A DNA stretch of 64,000 nt. It comes from Smittium mucronatum. Taxonomy: Eukaryota > Kickxellomycota > Harpellomycetes > Harpellales > Legeriomycetaceae. The notes under the pieces were generated by a model. That model did no database searches, was not told the origin of the DNA, and was given only the letters and a program-made list of their open reading frames with translations. The translations under genes and the position numbers were made by a program. This document shows positions 34,316 through 50,019 of the stretch, in pieces. Location of the stretch: NCBI GenBank assembly GCA_001953115.1, contig LSSL01000349.1:1-64000 (forward strand). The letters are read 5' to 3'. Within the stretch, counting starts at the first letter, position 1; every line of letters starts with the position of its first letter.

Positions 34316-37300
34316 AATACCCCGTTTAGATATTCTAAAAACAGATATAAATTAAAACTGGAAATTTAATCGTGATTTGAAATGAAAAATGGTTATTCCG
34401 CGAATAGAGCAAAATTATATACAGTATATAAATTTAGAAACAAAATTTCGTAAAATAAAATCAACAACAAATATAATATATTGTGGATCCAATCTAGCTA
34501 AAGATCATAAAAATAAAGATCCAAAACAATTGAAGTTGTTTCGAACAATCTTTTTTGTAAAGCAGTTGTTTTTCAAAGACAAATCGAATATTATGAATAT
34601 CAAATCTTTCAGAAAAGACTTTTGAGGTTTATACTTCATTAATTTTTTAGAATTAATACCAGATTATCTTGACAAGAAAAGAATATAATGAAGTAAGGCC
34701 CGAAAACATCGTTTTGTTTTATGGTTGAAGAATTTTACCTATAATTTGAGCGAGGGATAACGTTCGAAGCTTATAGATAGAGAGAATTTTGAATGTATTT
34801 ATCTTTATAGAGATAATATTTGATGCATAATTTATATGATAACAGAATATTTTTAGGGTGTCGAGAATTGATTTTCGGATGAATTGAGGCTTCAATGAAA
34901 TGTTTGAGAATTTTTTTGAAGTATCTTTCTATAATCCGGATAATTTTGATATTCTAATGGAGTAAAATAGGCATAACAATAATTATGGCAAAGGGGAATA
35001 TGTCCCTTTTAAAGGTTTATTCACAAACTGTCAAAATTAAAATACAGTAGAAATAATACTTGAACAATCGATGTCAAATTTGTATAATTATGCTTTATAT
35101 CTTAATTCAGTGATTATTAATTCGGTATAAAAAATGCAATTCCCAGCTTAGATGATTTAAAAAAATTAGTCATTGTCAAATAAACAATAACGATGATTAG
35201 TTTATTCTAGACTTTGAACCCAATTTAAGAAATTTAATTTTTAAGAAAATAATAAAAACAATTGTGTAACAGATTTAATATGTACATATAATCTTTCTTT
35301 GGAACGTTTTATGGAAATGGGATTGACTAAATTAAATTCAAACACCAAAGTTTATCAAATCGGGACAAATGTCAAACTAATTTGTGAATAAAAGAAAGTG
35401 CATTCAAAGATACATATCAATTGTCCCATTTAGGAATAAAATTATTTCTATTTTTAGTTCAATTTTACTCGAATTACAGATTCCACACATTTTTATTACT
35501 AATTTAGGGTACGAAAAATGATTGTAACTTTCCTTAATACAACCATGCGTGATTCAGTTTTTTTTAATTAAATAAAATGACCGAGGCTCCTGGAAGGGCC
35601 AAATTCTAGTAAATAACAATCAAGGCATGATGTAACCTCATTGTCTCAAAATATAGCGTTCAAATATAAAACATTCCCATGTATAATATACATTGGTGAT
35701 AACATCTTGAAAATGAAATAAAATGATGAGAATTATATTTTCGGTAAAAGATCAGTATAATCTGGAATTCATTAAATCAATAATCTTCATACCATAAACA
35801 ATTAATGGTACAAATATATGTTTCTTGAAACTGATAATAAAATCTTTGTCTATTTTCCAATATGATTATTTTTATTGGGTTTTAGTGGATTCTCATATCA
35901 GCTATCGATGTATATTGCGGGTGTTTTTCAAAAAACTCCCAGTTATACAAAAACCAAATATATTATCCATTAGATCTGTGAATGCATGCACCCCTGAGCT
36001 CAAATAAATTTGTTAAAATCTTGATTTAGATTAACACTCTTTGTGAAATGTTGCTCTTAAAAAATAAGCTTAGCTGTATATTTCTACAGTTAGCATACTA
36101 TTGGAAAGTCAATGAGCCGAATAGTCCAGCATAATGTATCAACTTTTAATTAGGTAGGTATTGATTCATTATTAAGTGCATCATATTATAAGTTTTTTCA
36201 ATAAATTATTTATATTTCCAACAAAAAATATACTTCCAGTTTCATGAGTATAAAGGTATTACACTGTATAAAAAATATTTAATACAGGATCAGAGGATAA
36301 AAGTGATTCTCTTCTTAGGTTTAATATTCAACAACAATTTTCTATTCTTTACCATCCCCAAAATATCCATGTTACTAAAATATTATAGAGAATATGAATA
36401 TATAATTTTATCTTGAGGTTTTTTCATATAATTTATTCCATTAAGAGTTATTTTTTTTCGAAAAAATAGAATTTTAACTAAGTGATTTTTCACGATGCAA
36501 AAGTTTCCCTCTAAAAACATATCATAATCAAAATATTATACACTTGATTTCTTTGATTTATTTCTTTTCAATCACAACTCAAAATTCTTTATAGGTTGCC
36601 CAGAAACGCTAAACTTCTTGGTTTTATTTTTTCAATAAAAATTAAGTTTTATTGCTAAGTAGAAATTCTACTATTCGCAAGGTATATTTCATGTTTTTGA
36701 GTAGATTTGCTCTTTCAAAGCCGGAGGCACAAAAATAATTTGTAGTTTGAATTCAATAGAGCCCAAAAATGTGTTCAGTTGTCAACACATCTATTTATTG
36801 GATAGTTCTCAAATTCTTTAATGAGAGCCGATTTATTTGGCAAATCGGACCTATTTATAAATTTATAGAATTAATGAAGTAATTCTTGGCCTAATAGATA
36901 TCAACCATCCTTAATAATAATTAGCTCCCATGCATAGAAATTGGAATTTACGTGTATCATTGTTATTAAGCCATTGTTACCTATATTACCACAATATTAT
37001 TGGCTCTTTCAACAGTAAAAATATTTGTAGCTCCGATTTGCTATAAAATTCTATATTTACCAAACAATTATAGGAAATCCAATGAGCTACTGATAACTGA
37101 AATTAAACATCGATTGCAAATTTTAGTTGAATTCAAATAGTGGTTTATTTTTGTGTAATCAGATTTGAAAGGACTAATAATGAAACGAAAATAAGTAATA
37201 TTGGGAACTATATATATAATTTACGCTAATGTCTCTAAACTCAGCCTATTTTAAAATAACTATACAATGTCTTTATCTATTCTGAGCCATAGTCTAAAAT

Positions 37301-40300
37301 AGAGTTTAATTTCCATCCAATGGATTGATTTTTTTACCGAAGATTTGTTACATAGCACAACATTACTGGAAAGAGATCTAGTCTATCACAATTCACAAAT
37401 AAAAAAGCTAAAAAACTTTTACTTCTGAGGGGATTAAAGCGTTAAAAAAAATTAAAATCAACAATTGGTTAAAACACGCGTTTCTTCATATTCCCAGTCT
37501 TAATAATATGTAGTTACCAATTTGCTTGTACCAACATATTTAGTCTAAAACAATTAGCATCTATTTATCAATTACATAATAAAAATATTATTGTCTTTTT
37601 CAGAAAAATTTATAAGGAGTTTCAATTTGTCACGATCATAATTTTTTTTTTCTATTTTAATTAATAATACTATGCCAATAACAACAATTGAGATTGGCGC
37701 CAAATACTGAATTTAAGAAAAGCCCAAAAGCATTTTTTTTGTTTTTAGCCCCAAAAAGGATAAATGGTTTACATTGATGTAATTGTTCTAATTAAAGAAC
37801 AAACTTGATCGAAATCCTTAACTTATCGTCTTTATCCAACTTTGGAACAAATCAATTTTAGGAAGAAACATGTTCTAAAATGGTGCCATGATTTACTCCT
37901 AAATATTAGCAGTATGAGTGGAGAGATTATTTTCCCCCAGATTGAGTTTTAAATTTGTTTTTATGTAAAAATAATTTACATTCAACATTGCGTTTGATTC
38001 AACGGCAATTGTGGTTTTCCAAATCATTGTGAATATTGGTGTGTAGTACATTTTGAACAATTTACATTAAAGTTACTATTGTAGAAAATAATTGCATAAA
38101 CAAAGGTTCCCCCTTTGGATGAATTGCTTGTCCCTTATAGTTTTCTTGAATATGGAATTGTTTGAGTAAATGCATGCAATCGATCTCAATTTGATTATTA
38201 ATAAATATCCTTTAAAAAATACGAAAAATCAGAACAGAGGGGATGGGTATGGGTACAGGTAAGGGGAGAATTTTTCCCCCCGATTTATTCGATGTTAGCC
38301 TTCAATGTTAGCGTTTCGATTTTTTTTTCTCGTAATGAACACTCAATTAACCGAATAGTCACGTTTAATTATATATATATGTATATATATATATATTTAA
38401 AAGTATTAATAGAACAGATTCAAAACCTTAAAACTCTGTCAATAGCTCTATAAATAAAGTATATGGATAAATTTGGGAATGTAAGACTATATGAGCATAA
38501 AAAATTTGTAAATTTTCTTTTATTTGTATTTATAATAAATTTGAAATATATAGATTATTGAAAATTCGTTTGTTTTTTTAAATTTAAATTTTAACATGCT
38601 GTCAATTCTATGAAAAATATGCAAGTTTCAATAAGCGTAAATATTTTTTTTTTACTATTATGGAAAGTTTTTAATTCAACCTTTTGATGCCCAGCGTTAC
38701 AAAGATGGCATTAATTTCTCAGTCAAATAATCATTTTATTTAAAAATTGATGATTGAAACTGGACTAATTTTATATATTGCAGAACATATTTTTTTAGAT
38801 TTTTTAAAAAAGAAATCATTGGGGATTTGGGGTTTCAAAGAGATAATCGATCAAGCAATTTTAACAATAGATTTTTTTTTTTGCTAAATCAAATTTTGTA
38901 GAAAGGTTAGGTTATTTCAGCTATCCTTTTGGTATGATTATATTAATTTGAATGTTGTGAAGATTTAAATCAAAAATACATAAAAAAAAATCAATTGATA
39001 TTCCTATGTAAATTTTGAAAAATAGATTCATATTTATAATACCAAAAAAAATATTTTAGGCAACTAAATAAAATAAAAAGCAAAGAACCGAAATCCGTTT
39101 TTTACAGTTTGAAATTTATTCATACAAATGCAATTAAAATTCTCAAAATTTTAGTTTAGGTTTGATATAATGCCTAAATGAACAAAACTTTTTAAAAATA
39201 TATATTAAATAGGATACCCGATCTTTTTTTTACGCTGGGTTTATAAACTTTTATTAGGGTTTTAAAAACGACAAAAAACCAAATGACCGTGAAACAAAAC
39301 TAGACATAAATAAAAGAATCCAATAGAACTTTGATATTTTCACTCTGAAAACCAACCAATTATTTATGTTTAACACTAAAAAGTTTTGGCACACCAATAC
39401 AATACTGCGTGCATGTTATTTTGTGGATTTTTTTTTTTATAAAACTTGATGCGGTTCCAACTTTTTTTAGTAGAATTTTTTTATTTTTCAATAATATTTC
39501 GCACCAAAGCCTTTTTATGCTCTTTAAAATATTAACTAAATAAAAAAAATGGGCTATTATTTACATTTTTCTCCCATATAAATCGAAATACATCATATGA
39601 AATAATAATTTAGGGCGAGTAAAAAAAATATAATTGAGGATATTTCCTATACGGGCAAAAATATTATAATTATAAATGAAGTTTATATGGATAGACAGCC
39701 AAATCTTAATAAATGTCTCACAAAGATGAAAAATTTGATAAAATTAGTAAAGTATTCAATTATCTTCATTTTAAATCTTTAATTTGTCACATTTCCTAAA
39801 AAAGAAATTCTAAATCTTCATATTTATACAAATACGAAAATATGGTTTATAATGGGCCATGTGATTATGTTAAAAGTTATAAGTTAAATGAATAAGAAAA
39901 AATGATAAAAAAATTTTATTATAAGGAAGTTTTAGATAGAGAGTCTTTATATTAGGGATAAGAAAAAAAAAATTTATAGGTTTATTATACAAAATTACCA
40001 AAACATGCGTTTTAATATAATTTTCTGTAGCATCTCTGAAATATTTGAGCCTTCGGATTTCTTAAATCAAATACATAATAAACATTCAAAATAACCTTAG
40101 CTAAAAAAATAAGATTAGAGGTGCTGATATAAACTTCATGGTAGATATTATTTCTTCTGTCTTTCAGAAAGAAACAATATAGAAAATCAATTTAACTTAG
40201 TCTCGAAAATATTTATAAGATTTTCATGATTTTATCCGAATAAGAATCATCGAAAATGGTATACCAAGTACCCCCAAATTTGGGAATCTTTTAGTGGCTT

Positions 40301-40534
40301 AGGGGCTTTAGTTATGCATTTGAATAGATGTATTCATACTAAAATCCCATAGATACTGCTCATATTTCTTTAAAAAGTGGTAATAGAATCATAAATATTT
40401 TGTGGAAAAAGAATCAGACCAGTAAGAATCTCGAACAAGAAGAACCGAATCTGGATCTGTAAATTCTGGTACATTACCTTAACGAAAATTTTATATTCTG
40501 TCAATCAAAAGATGCTCCAGAGTTTTGCAACTTG
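34316..40534. other. Intergenic region upstream of the velvet gene, no gene recognised
   Basis: The velvet promoter must lie in the first part on the minus strand, but I cannot point to a TATA box with confidence because the whole region is AT-rich. Short ORFs at 34389-34625 (78 codons, divergent from velvet) and 35825-36007 are unlike known proteins. A TA-rich run lies at 38369-38397. A G-rich island at 38238-38283 (GGGGATGGGTATGGGTACAG) includes GGGGAGAATTTTTCC, the inverse of a motif at 18105. The stretch at 36707-36740 weakly resembles a family A left end. Confidence 0.5.
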
Positions 40535-40771
40535 TTGTAGGAAAGTCGTTGTAGAAAGTCGACTTTATAAAGCGTGTTTCTACATTTTATTATTCCTGTT
40601 AGAATTTGGCGCTAAAGAGGAGTTCCACCATATCAGTAAACTTTTTCTCGCAATTTTGAGCTTAATCAATAACCTTAAGGCATTAGTAAATCAGCCCACT
40701 TGAATCATTGCTAGGCGATGTATATCGGATGGTGGATGTGACTCCAATTTCCTTTAGGTACGCAGCCAGTA
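40535..40771 (+). mobile_element. Retroposon-like repeat R, copy 3, strongly diverged and inverted
   Basis: On the minus strand, CTGCGTACCTAAAGG, GCAATGATTCAAGTGG and TTCTAACAGGAATAATAAAA line up in order with CTGCGTACCTACAAG, GCATTGCTTCAAGTAG and TTCAAACGGGATTAATTAAA of copy 1. The similarity is patchy and the edges are uncertain. The overlapping 63-codon ORF (40512-40703) is therefore not taken as a gene. Confidence 0.4.
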
Positions 40772-43700
40772 TATCAACAAAGGAATTTATCAGCACTGAG
40801 GATACCAATACCCTTGAACCAATTCCCAGTGGTTATGGAGCCACTAGAGCGACAAATGGGAGTGGGATGAAATTTCATTAATCATTTTATCGTTTTATTG
40901 TATTTTTATTTTAGTTTTTTCTAGTATTTAAATATTATAAGTAAATTCCCTATAAAAAAAAAGAGGATGTCAATATTTTCTATTTACCTTTAAATTTTCT
41001 ATCTACTGTTTTTACGCATGGTTTTTATTGATATTATCTCAATAAAATTTCGTGATAAAAATAAAATAAGTAAGCCAAGTAGCGATTAATATATATTCCA
41101 CCACTCTAAAAATTGAATAGAAAATGGCGGAACTTTTTTTTTGCATTGAGTTGCTATGATGATCGAGAAATACTACTAGATAGCCATCCAAAATCACTGT
41201 AAATTTATCCTGATGATTTTTCTAGATTTTTAAATTCTATAAAACGTTACATATTAGTTCTTTCCCATAAAAATCCAAATAGTGAGAAATGTCTAAGCAA
41301 TTTTTTGTCACGGTCTATTAGGAATAAGTAACCTGTAACTACATGTTTTTAAACAAAAAAAACTCCTGAGAAAAGTGCTTTGGATGCTGATTATATGGGT
41401 TCAATTATGAGTATATTTATTCTGTTTATAAGTATTTCATTTAAAGCCGAGTTTTATATCCAAACTAACAAATATTAGGAAATTTAAAAAAAAAAATTGA
41501 TTTTAATTGGCTGAGAAAATATTCAACCCCAAACCTGTTATTTTCTAAAGCTAATCTGAGAATATGCCGCCCCATTTAATATATGATTTTACATACTAAA
41601 ACTTGAATTTAATTCCAATATAGTAAATATTATTCTAAAAATGTGGGTGAAGGAAAATTTGAAATTTATTTATGAAAAATTTATCTCAAATTACCCTAGG
41701 ATTCTCTATTTTTCAGACAACGATGATCCAAAAAACAATATAATCTTATGTTGGAAAATAAGATCTATCATTAAAGATATTAAATCTTCTCCCAAATATG
41801 GTTTCAAATAGTAAGAACTATTAGTTTTATAAGGTCTTAATATCAAATAGCAGTAAAAGATCTCTATTAGTGTGTAAAATAAAGGAATCTTCCATAAATG
41901 AGGCGTTAAATTATTCATGTTCTGTGAAGATGTAAGTATAAACTCATAACCCCAAAGTATGTGCTTTAAAAAGGAAAATCACAAGCTGTGAAAATGACAT
42001 TACTTATGACATCAAATTTGCGAAATCTTCTCTTCTAAGAAATAAAATTGTTTGAACCCAACCTATGAAAAAAAAATGGTATGATGAAACTGATATTATA
42101 TATAGTCAAGCTTCCAAATATTTCGATTTCGGATTTATTAAATATGTACTATTGTCTCTAAAAAAATTGTTTCGCCAAAGAAAATAACAGCTATAACAAA
42201 AAAAAACAATTTTGGTGCTACACAATGGAAAAATTTAGTAAATCTAATACCATTATGAAAAGATCTTTTTTTGGTACCTAAAGATATTTTCCTATCAATT
42301 GGTTATGTGAAATGGTAAGATTAGTAAAATGAAAATAAATGAATCTTTAATTTAACATTGCATCCTATAATTTGGTATTTGATTATCAAAAGGGTGAGGG
42401 AAGGTCTGATAAAAATAATCCTCTAAGATTAAAAAATATACTCTGCTCACAAATTTTTGATTTTAAAAAATGGTACAAAGTTAAATATTTAGGGAATTTT
42501 GATTATATCCAAGTTAATTTTTATGCATATATTTATTAATTTATATTATCAAGATATCAGAAATTAGAGGGTTATATTATGGCCAGTTTATTACAATTAT
42601 TTCAGCAAATATATTAAATACACTTTATCGCCACCTTTAAAACATAAAAAAAGATCTAGAGATAAAAAGCATTAATTTAAAATGATTAGGTTAATAAACA
42701 TAAATTGTTCATTTTGATCATTGTGATAAAAAAAATGAATATACACTGGGAAATAAAAGTAATAGAAACTTATTTGTAAGGATTTTTTTTTGTTTTCCGA
42801 TATGATTTTTTTTTACGTATAGAAAACTCGTTTGAATCTATCGTACTAGAAAAGACTAATAATAGAATACAATTAATGAAATAACAATAATAAATAGACT
42901 ATACCCCACACCCATCTCTAGCTCTAGTTGCCCTGTACCTACTAGACAATGGTTCAAATAATTTTCGAAATAATAAAGAGAAAATATTGTGCACTAATAT
43001 TTGAATTTTTTTATAAAAGATATATATATGTTTAAGCTTAACTGTAAATTCAAACAATATTGGTGACTATTCCTGATAAAAAAAATAGCACAGCCTACTG
43101 GATGGCATATTTCAGATCCATTTAGTGGGAGAAAAAAAATGAATATCTTAGTTTTTATTTATTCTAAGAATTTTTTACTTTTTTTATGTTTATTTCCCTA
43201 ATTTCACTATTTTTAGATTATTATTACATTCATAATAGCTTTTGATTTGTTCTTTATTTATAAAATATCAAATAGATATTTTAATCGGCAATAATTAGGT
43301 ATGATTAGTGAATTACTCCTTAGAAAAAAGCTTTTTATATATAAAAAGTGTTATAAGGCACAGTTTTTTGCAATGAAAATTATTAAAAAGCAAAAAAGTT
43401 ATTTTATATTTACCAATTGATAAATATATATTCTACAATATATTTACAGTGATAGTATTTAGGAGAAGAAATTTTTTGATGGAAAATTTGATGATTAAAC
43501 TAATAAATGTTATTTAAAATATGAATTTTTTCATTAAATAACAAAAATTTAAGTGTATATCGTTAATATATTAATCGGAATTTTATTTAGCTGAAGTTTT
43601 TAGATTCATAGCCCGATGTTTAGATGGAGATGATTCTATAATATCATCTTTATTTTGGGTACCACATTATTTAAAATGTGGGTAATTAAGGATAAAAAAT

Positions 43701-46700
43701 ATTTAAAAAATATGTTTTTTGCTTTTAACTGTTCTATCAGATTCTGGATAAAGTTTTAATAACCAAAAATCACTTTAAATTATACTATATTCCGGTATAT
43801 CCGTATAAGCACTTGTTATTAAATATGAAATGAAAATTAATTATTGTATATTTCAGATTCTTAGACAGGCCAGAATCTTTGCTTATAAGTTTTGAAATAC
43901 CTTTTTTAGAATTTTTTTTGATTTATAATAGTTTGTCTTTTATTAGTTTTAAAAAAATGATAAAAGAATAAAATTATATGTCTGAAGTAGGGTAATTTAA
44001 CCTCGGGTTTGAAGACTATATATAGCTTTCAATCCACTAGTATACTGAAATAAAATCTAACTATAAGAATTTTAGGGAAAAAGAGTATTTTCTACCGATG
44101 AATCTTCACTATTTAAAATATCTACTCTATAACTCACATACTAAAAAAAAATTCTAAGCCAGTTCTATAATTTTTTTTTATCATTATCACTATCTAAATA
44201 AAAATTTCAGTAACATTTAAAGGTTTTATAAACCTGAATTAATCGCATGCATATTAACTAGAGTCATTTTATCTTTACAGTTGTAATCAGTATAAATTAC
44301 AGGGCATATTAATTTAAAAGCCGAGAAACTCGTGAATCATCTATCAAATAATGTTCTTTCAAACTTATTAAATTTTTATGAAAATTTTTATATATAATAA
44401 AACCATCTTTAATTGCTTAGAATTTGATTTCATAGTTTTTTCCCCATTTTATTATTGTTAATTTTTGATTCAGTATGTTTCTGTTTATTTTTTTTTCACG
44501 TAATATCCCTAAATATTCATCATATTTTTTTATAAATAATATGCAAAAAATGAGTTTGATATAGCTTGCAAAACAATTTTCCGAATCTAAAAATGATGAA
44601 GTATATTTTACATAAATTCTTTTATATAAATTGAAACGCCTTTATAGAATATAAATAAATTGTGACTAATATTTTAAGTATATATTCAGAAAAAACTTAA
44701 ACTGTAGATAAAAAGGTAGAAAAAGACTATTTTCACGCTTAATTCTTTTCCCCTACCATTTATTGAAAAAAAATCCCCTGGAAAAAAAATTCTATTATTT
44801 TACTTAGAAGAGATTTTTCTTATATAAATCATGTGATTTTTTCAACAGATCTACGTTAAAAAATAGTAAATTTTTGAAAAATAATGGAGAGACTACTGCT
44901 GTGTATTTTTCTTCTTTTACTGTAAATTTATTTTAAACGTAATAAAAATTTATAAAAACTAATCCAAAAAAAATCACAAAAATTTTCTCTGTCGTTTTGA
45001 CAAAATCATAACTCCTGAAATTTTATTAAGACTATTATTTAAACAAATGGTTATTTTCAATAATAAAGCTTTATTGTTTTATAATTGGATTCATTACAAT
45101 ATTTTTAATTTTATTATAACTCATATCTTTTAATAAAATCATCATCTATTAACGAAAATATGTTATGTAGTACAATTAAAAAAAGGCTGTAATAAATTAT
45201 TTTTTAAATTTATTTATGTGAATATTCTTATATTTAAAAACTCAGAAAAAAAACAAAGGTTGAAATTAATAAACACATACATTATAATTACTTAATCATA
45301 GATCTGTTGGCTCATTAGAAGTTTTCTAAAAAAATAGATGAGTTTCAGTTTCAGTTAAAAATCAGTCAAAATCACTTCGAAAATGTTTTTATTAATTAGA
45401 TATTGCATTTTTCAAAAAAAAATTTAATTTAATTTATTACTTTAAACATAATTTAATTTAATTTATTACTTTAAACATAAATTAATTAAATTAAAATAAG
45501 AATTTTTTAGAGATTTATTCTGCATTCCATATTTTGGTATATATTTGAATATAATTAAAATCCGAAATTTTAAGAAAATAACAATTGGCTTGAAATTATG
45601 TTATAGTTAAATAATTTTTCAGCAGAATTAAAGGAGTAAGTGATATTTTCACTTTTTTATCATTTTTTAGTAATTTAACAGTTATTTTCGTAGTAAAAAA
45701 GTGATGATATTTTCCATAAATAAAGTCCCCAAATAGCTTAATAATTATGAAGTCGAAAGAAAAATAATTGAAATTCGGGTATTATTGGCGTCATATAATA
45801 TTTTTTACTAAGAAAATATCACATTTTGAAAAATTTCCTGGTTTTAATTACAAATTGGTAGATTTACATTCGTATTTAGATTTATTCAAGCTTTTAGATT
45901 CAAATTATAATACTAGTGTTTTTTTCCATTTTTAAATCCCTGGTTGGCATATTTTATGGTTAAAAATGACTTGAAAACACCCCGGGAAGAACAAAATAAG
46001 ATGATTTTTTATCCGATTTATAGGTGTTTTTTTAAATTATAAAATCAGCTATTTTTTTAATAATATTTCACTTTTTTTCGTATTTTTCTTTGAAAATAGG
46101 GTTCTTCTCTGATTTTCAGGACTGATTTTTAAGTTTTTGTGTTAATTTTATTTTCCAATTTCTGTAAATTTTGGATCTTGGTATTTATATTATACAATGT
46201 TATATTTAGAGATATAAAGAGTATTTATAGTTAATTGGAATATACTTCTTTTTAAATTCAAACTAAATGGCGATTTTTGAGACAGAGAGGATATTTTGTA
46301 AATCCTAAATAGATAAAAGAAATTTTAACTTGATTATATCTGGTTAGAATAGCGTATCTTTCGGCTTTTTTTCCCCTACAATAACTTCTTTCATTTAGAA
46401 TTCATATATTTTATATAATAAAATATATTAATGAATGAAGGAAATTAAATAAAATTATAAAAATATTCGAAATTTTAAGAAAAAATTCAAATAAATTCAC
46501 AATATTTAACATTTATTTAGCTCATTATTATTTTTTGTTTCATTTGATTCTCACAAGAAATTTTCCCACATTATTTTTTACCATATATACTTACAAAAAT
46601 TTTTTTTACAGGATTTTCACCAATTAAATCATCAATAAATTAAATATTTTACTATTTGAAAGAAAATTATCGTAAATAGATCAGGTTTGTGAAATAAGGA

Positions 46701-49700
46701 TAAAATTTTTAATCCACTAACTAATAAGATTATCGATAAAGTTTGCCAAAATTTTTGGATAACGATTTAATACGTTTAAGCAAAAGGTATATAATAATTA
46801 ATATAAATAATATTATCACTTTATTAAGAATATATATAATAAATAAATGAATAGATGGGGTTTTCTACAAGCATAATTTATTTTTTATGACTATTAAAAT
46901 TCTTTTTTATTTGGTATTTTTTTCATTTTTTTATTAATTACAAGTTTCTAGTATCTAAACATTTTATAAAAATTTCTAATAAAAAATTTATTTTTTACGC
47001 TAAATAAAATAATAAAAGTTTATCTTTACTGTGCAATAGTTTTATTAAGAAAAAAGATTAAACCTAAATTATTTTGAGTTTATTCGTTTTTGAAAATTTA
47101 TAATTATAGATTTTTTTCGATTGATGTCATTACTAAAATTGAATCTTTTTTTAAATTTAATGTTACATCCTAAAAATTTTGTTATCTTTAAAGTTAAATA
47201 TACTAATTTAACTTTTTGCAAACAACTTATATCTAGATTTATTTTAGAAATCAAGAATTTTTATAAATTTAAACAAAAAATATAAATAATTTCGAATTAA
47301 AAATCTTAAAATTATAATTTTTATAGAAATATGAACAAAGGTAAATTTTTTAGATATTTTGTAAAACTTTTTCAGCGATTATATAAATATACTCATTTTT
47401 TATAAATTTCTCAAACTTTTCAATAACATATCTGGAGTAAATTTATTATGTTATGCGTAAAGCTTGTCATTATTTTAAAGAAATTATTTTTACTATCGTT
47501 TCTACCTTTTTTTGGAAAGATAATTAGCACTGATTAAATTTAATCTGCAGTAAAGTTATAAGAAAATACTGTATAAATAAAAATTGGTCTAAAATAAAGC
47601 ATTATTTTCTTTATTAAATTAAATTATTTAACAAGAAATTAATAAAATTTAAAAAGTTTAACTTTGTGATATAATTAATAATTTGAAAATTGTACCATCT
47701 AAGATTTTAATCATTTATAATTCGGGGACTTTTTATCAAAGATTTTTTTTTGAAAATTTATAAACTCTTTTGAGGGTGTTAATATTTTATAAATTGCTCA
47801 TAAGATAATTATTTCAATAAAAAATTCATTGAATATTTAACAAATTTTTTTATTATAATTATATTTAGCGATGTTTTTTTGGAAAACAAATAGCTATTTC
47901 TCCAATAAAAGAATGTAAAAATAAAGAAGAATTAAGTGAATTTTATATCAACAACATCCTATAAAATTAAAAAAATTTTGACATTTATTTACAAAAAGTA
48001 ATTTAGATTAGTCCAGAAATTCTGAAGATTGATTTATTTTTTATTATTCAATTAAAAAGAATCTTGTCGAAAAATAATTATTTTAGCTAGAGTATAGCAA
48101 ATTGATATTCAGTAAACCTCATAAATAATATTTAATCTAATTTTTTGGCTCAGCAATATATTTATTTTAGCAATATATCATTAAAAATATATTATCCTAT
48201 TTAATTCACAGAATTTAATAAAAAAACCTAATCCCACAAAAAGAAATTTTCATTTAAATAAAAATGTATTCAGAATTCGTATTCCTAAAATTTTGAAAAA
48301 AGAAATGGTAATATTAGAGAAATTTTTTTATAGTTACGTGAGCTCTTAATAATATAACCAAATACGAAGCACTTTTAGCAAACTTTCTTCTTTTCTTGGA
48401 TAAATATTATATTATTATTTCAAAATTTTAGGGATATAATAGTTTAAAAATTTAAATCTACAAATTCGCTATCATAAATTAAATATTTGATTTTTTTTAA
48501 ACTTTTAAGAATGAATTTTTAAAATATCAGTATAAATAATAAAAAAATATATCACATCATATTTTTTATGTGTTAACAACAAATTGGAGGCAAATTTACC
48601 ATTCTAATATTAATTTAGAAATATTCTGTATACAGAATTATAGTAGATTATTTTTTATATATTAAATTATCTTTCTTCAAAGGTGGATTGCTAAAATTGT
48701 CAAATAAGTCACAATTTTGTAATAATCTCGTAAATTTACGGATATTTTGAGATTTTTTCTTTTTAGTTTTTAGGTTATTTGAAACTACCAAAAACAATAT
48801 ATATATAGAATCATTTCTAAACCCTTTTGACAATGTGAGGTAATAGTGCAGTTAATTATAATTTATTTTTAGATTTTTTAGTATAATAAAAATCAAATTT
48901 ATCAATATTATGCAAAAATAAATAGAGAAATAAAATTATCTTTCATTATATCAACTTAATTTTAAATCCACAATATCTTAACATTTATTTGTACCAGGTT
49001 TAGAATTTTTCTTATAAGACCTGAAAGATTGAGACCATTATAAAATATATTTAGATTACTTGAATAGTTTATCAAACAGATTTCTTTAATTATTAACTGG
49101 CAAATAAATTGACATGAAAATTTTGATAATAATTATGAAATTTATTTTTGATTTGAATGGGACGATTTTTTTGTATCAAATTACAAGATTTTTTTCAGTT
49201 TGTATTTTTGCCTTCAGAAAAGTATTAAAAATATAAATGAATAAATTTGGGATGAATATAATTATTAATAAATTATGTTTATATGAGTTTTTTTTCCAGA
49301 ATTTTAGTACCCCAAAATGCACTTTTTAGAATTTTTTTTAAATAATTGAGTTATAATATTTAATTAAGAATCATTTAAAATCATTTTTTATTTGGGTTTA
49401 ATTTATTTAATATAATAAATTTTAAAATTATTTAATTTTTATGTTTTACATTTTATAGGTTTGAGTAAAATAGTTCCGCATATATTTAAACAACAGATTA
49501 CGCAATTATTTAAATATTATTTGGAAATAAGGGGAAATTTTTGCCAAAAGTAAATCTCAAATTTTATTTAAATTTATAATTTACCAAATAGTTATTATAG
49601 CTCATATGATTAATGTTTCTATAAAATTTTTATATGAAATTTTTATTCAAGTTTAATCTATGAGAAAGAAATTATTCATTTTAGAATAATAATCTCGATC

Positions 49701-50019
49701 ATTTTATTTATAAAATTCATTAAAAAATCCATATAATATAGTTTTATTATTAGTTATTTTTTAAAAATCGATCTTTTTTAAATAAAAAAAATTATGGAAA
49801 TTTTAAATCTAATTTAATAAAAAAATTAAATTTATTTAGAGGCGCTTTTTTAATTAGATTTTTACCCCATTTATTTATTTATTTTTGTGGTTATAATTTT
49901 TTTCTTATTAAATTTACTTAAAAAAAGATATATATCTTTTAATGCGGAATTTTATATTAGATAATGTCATTAAATTATATATTAAAAATTATGAAGAAAA
50001 ATAAAAAACGTGCGGAAAA
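40772..50019. other. Mostly AT-rich desert, no gene recognised
   Basis: It holds a repeat fragment near 40925-40960 shared with 21200-21240, a C-rich patch at 42905-42940, a partial family B-related end at about 43850-43915 (CAGATTCTTAGACAGGCCAG), and a 29-bp tandem duplication at 45421-45478. From about 43 kb onward the sequence returns to the extreme AT content seen before 20 kb. ORFs at 41706-41918, 47069-47254 and 48648-48833 have no recognisable features. Confidence 0.5.
45421..45478. repeat. 29-bp tandem duplication
   Basis: This is two exact copies of a 29-bp unit that begins AATTTAATTTAATTTATTAC and ends TTTAAACAT. Confidence 0.9.

Noticed and set aside
34389..34625. 78-codon ORF divergent from the velvet gene
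   Set aside because: It has no recognisable motif and AT-driven residues, and it lies where the velvet promoter is expected. It could be tested with RNA-seq, but I would not annotate it.
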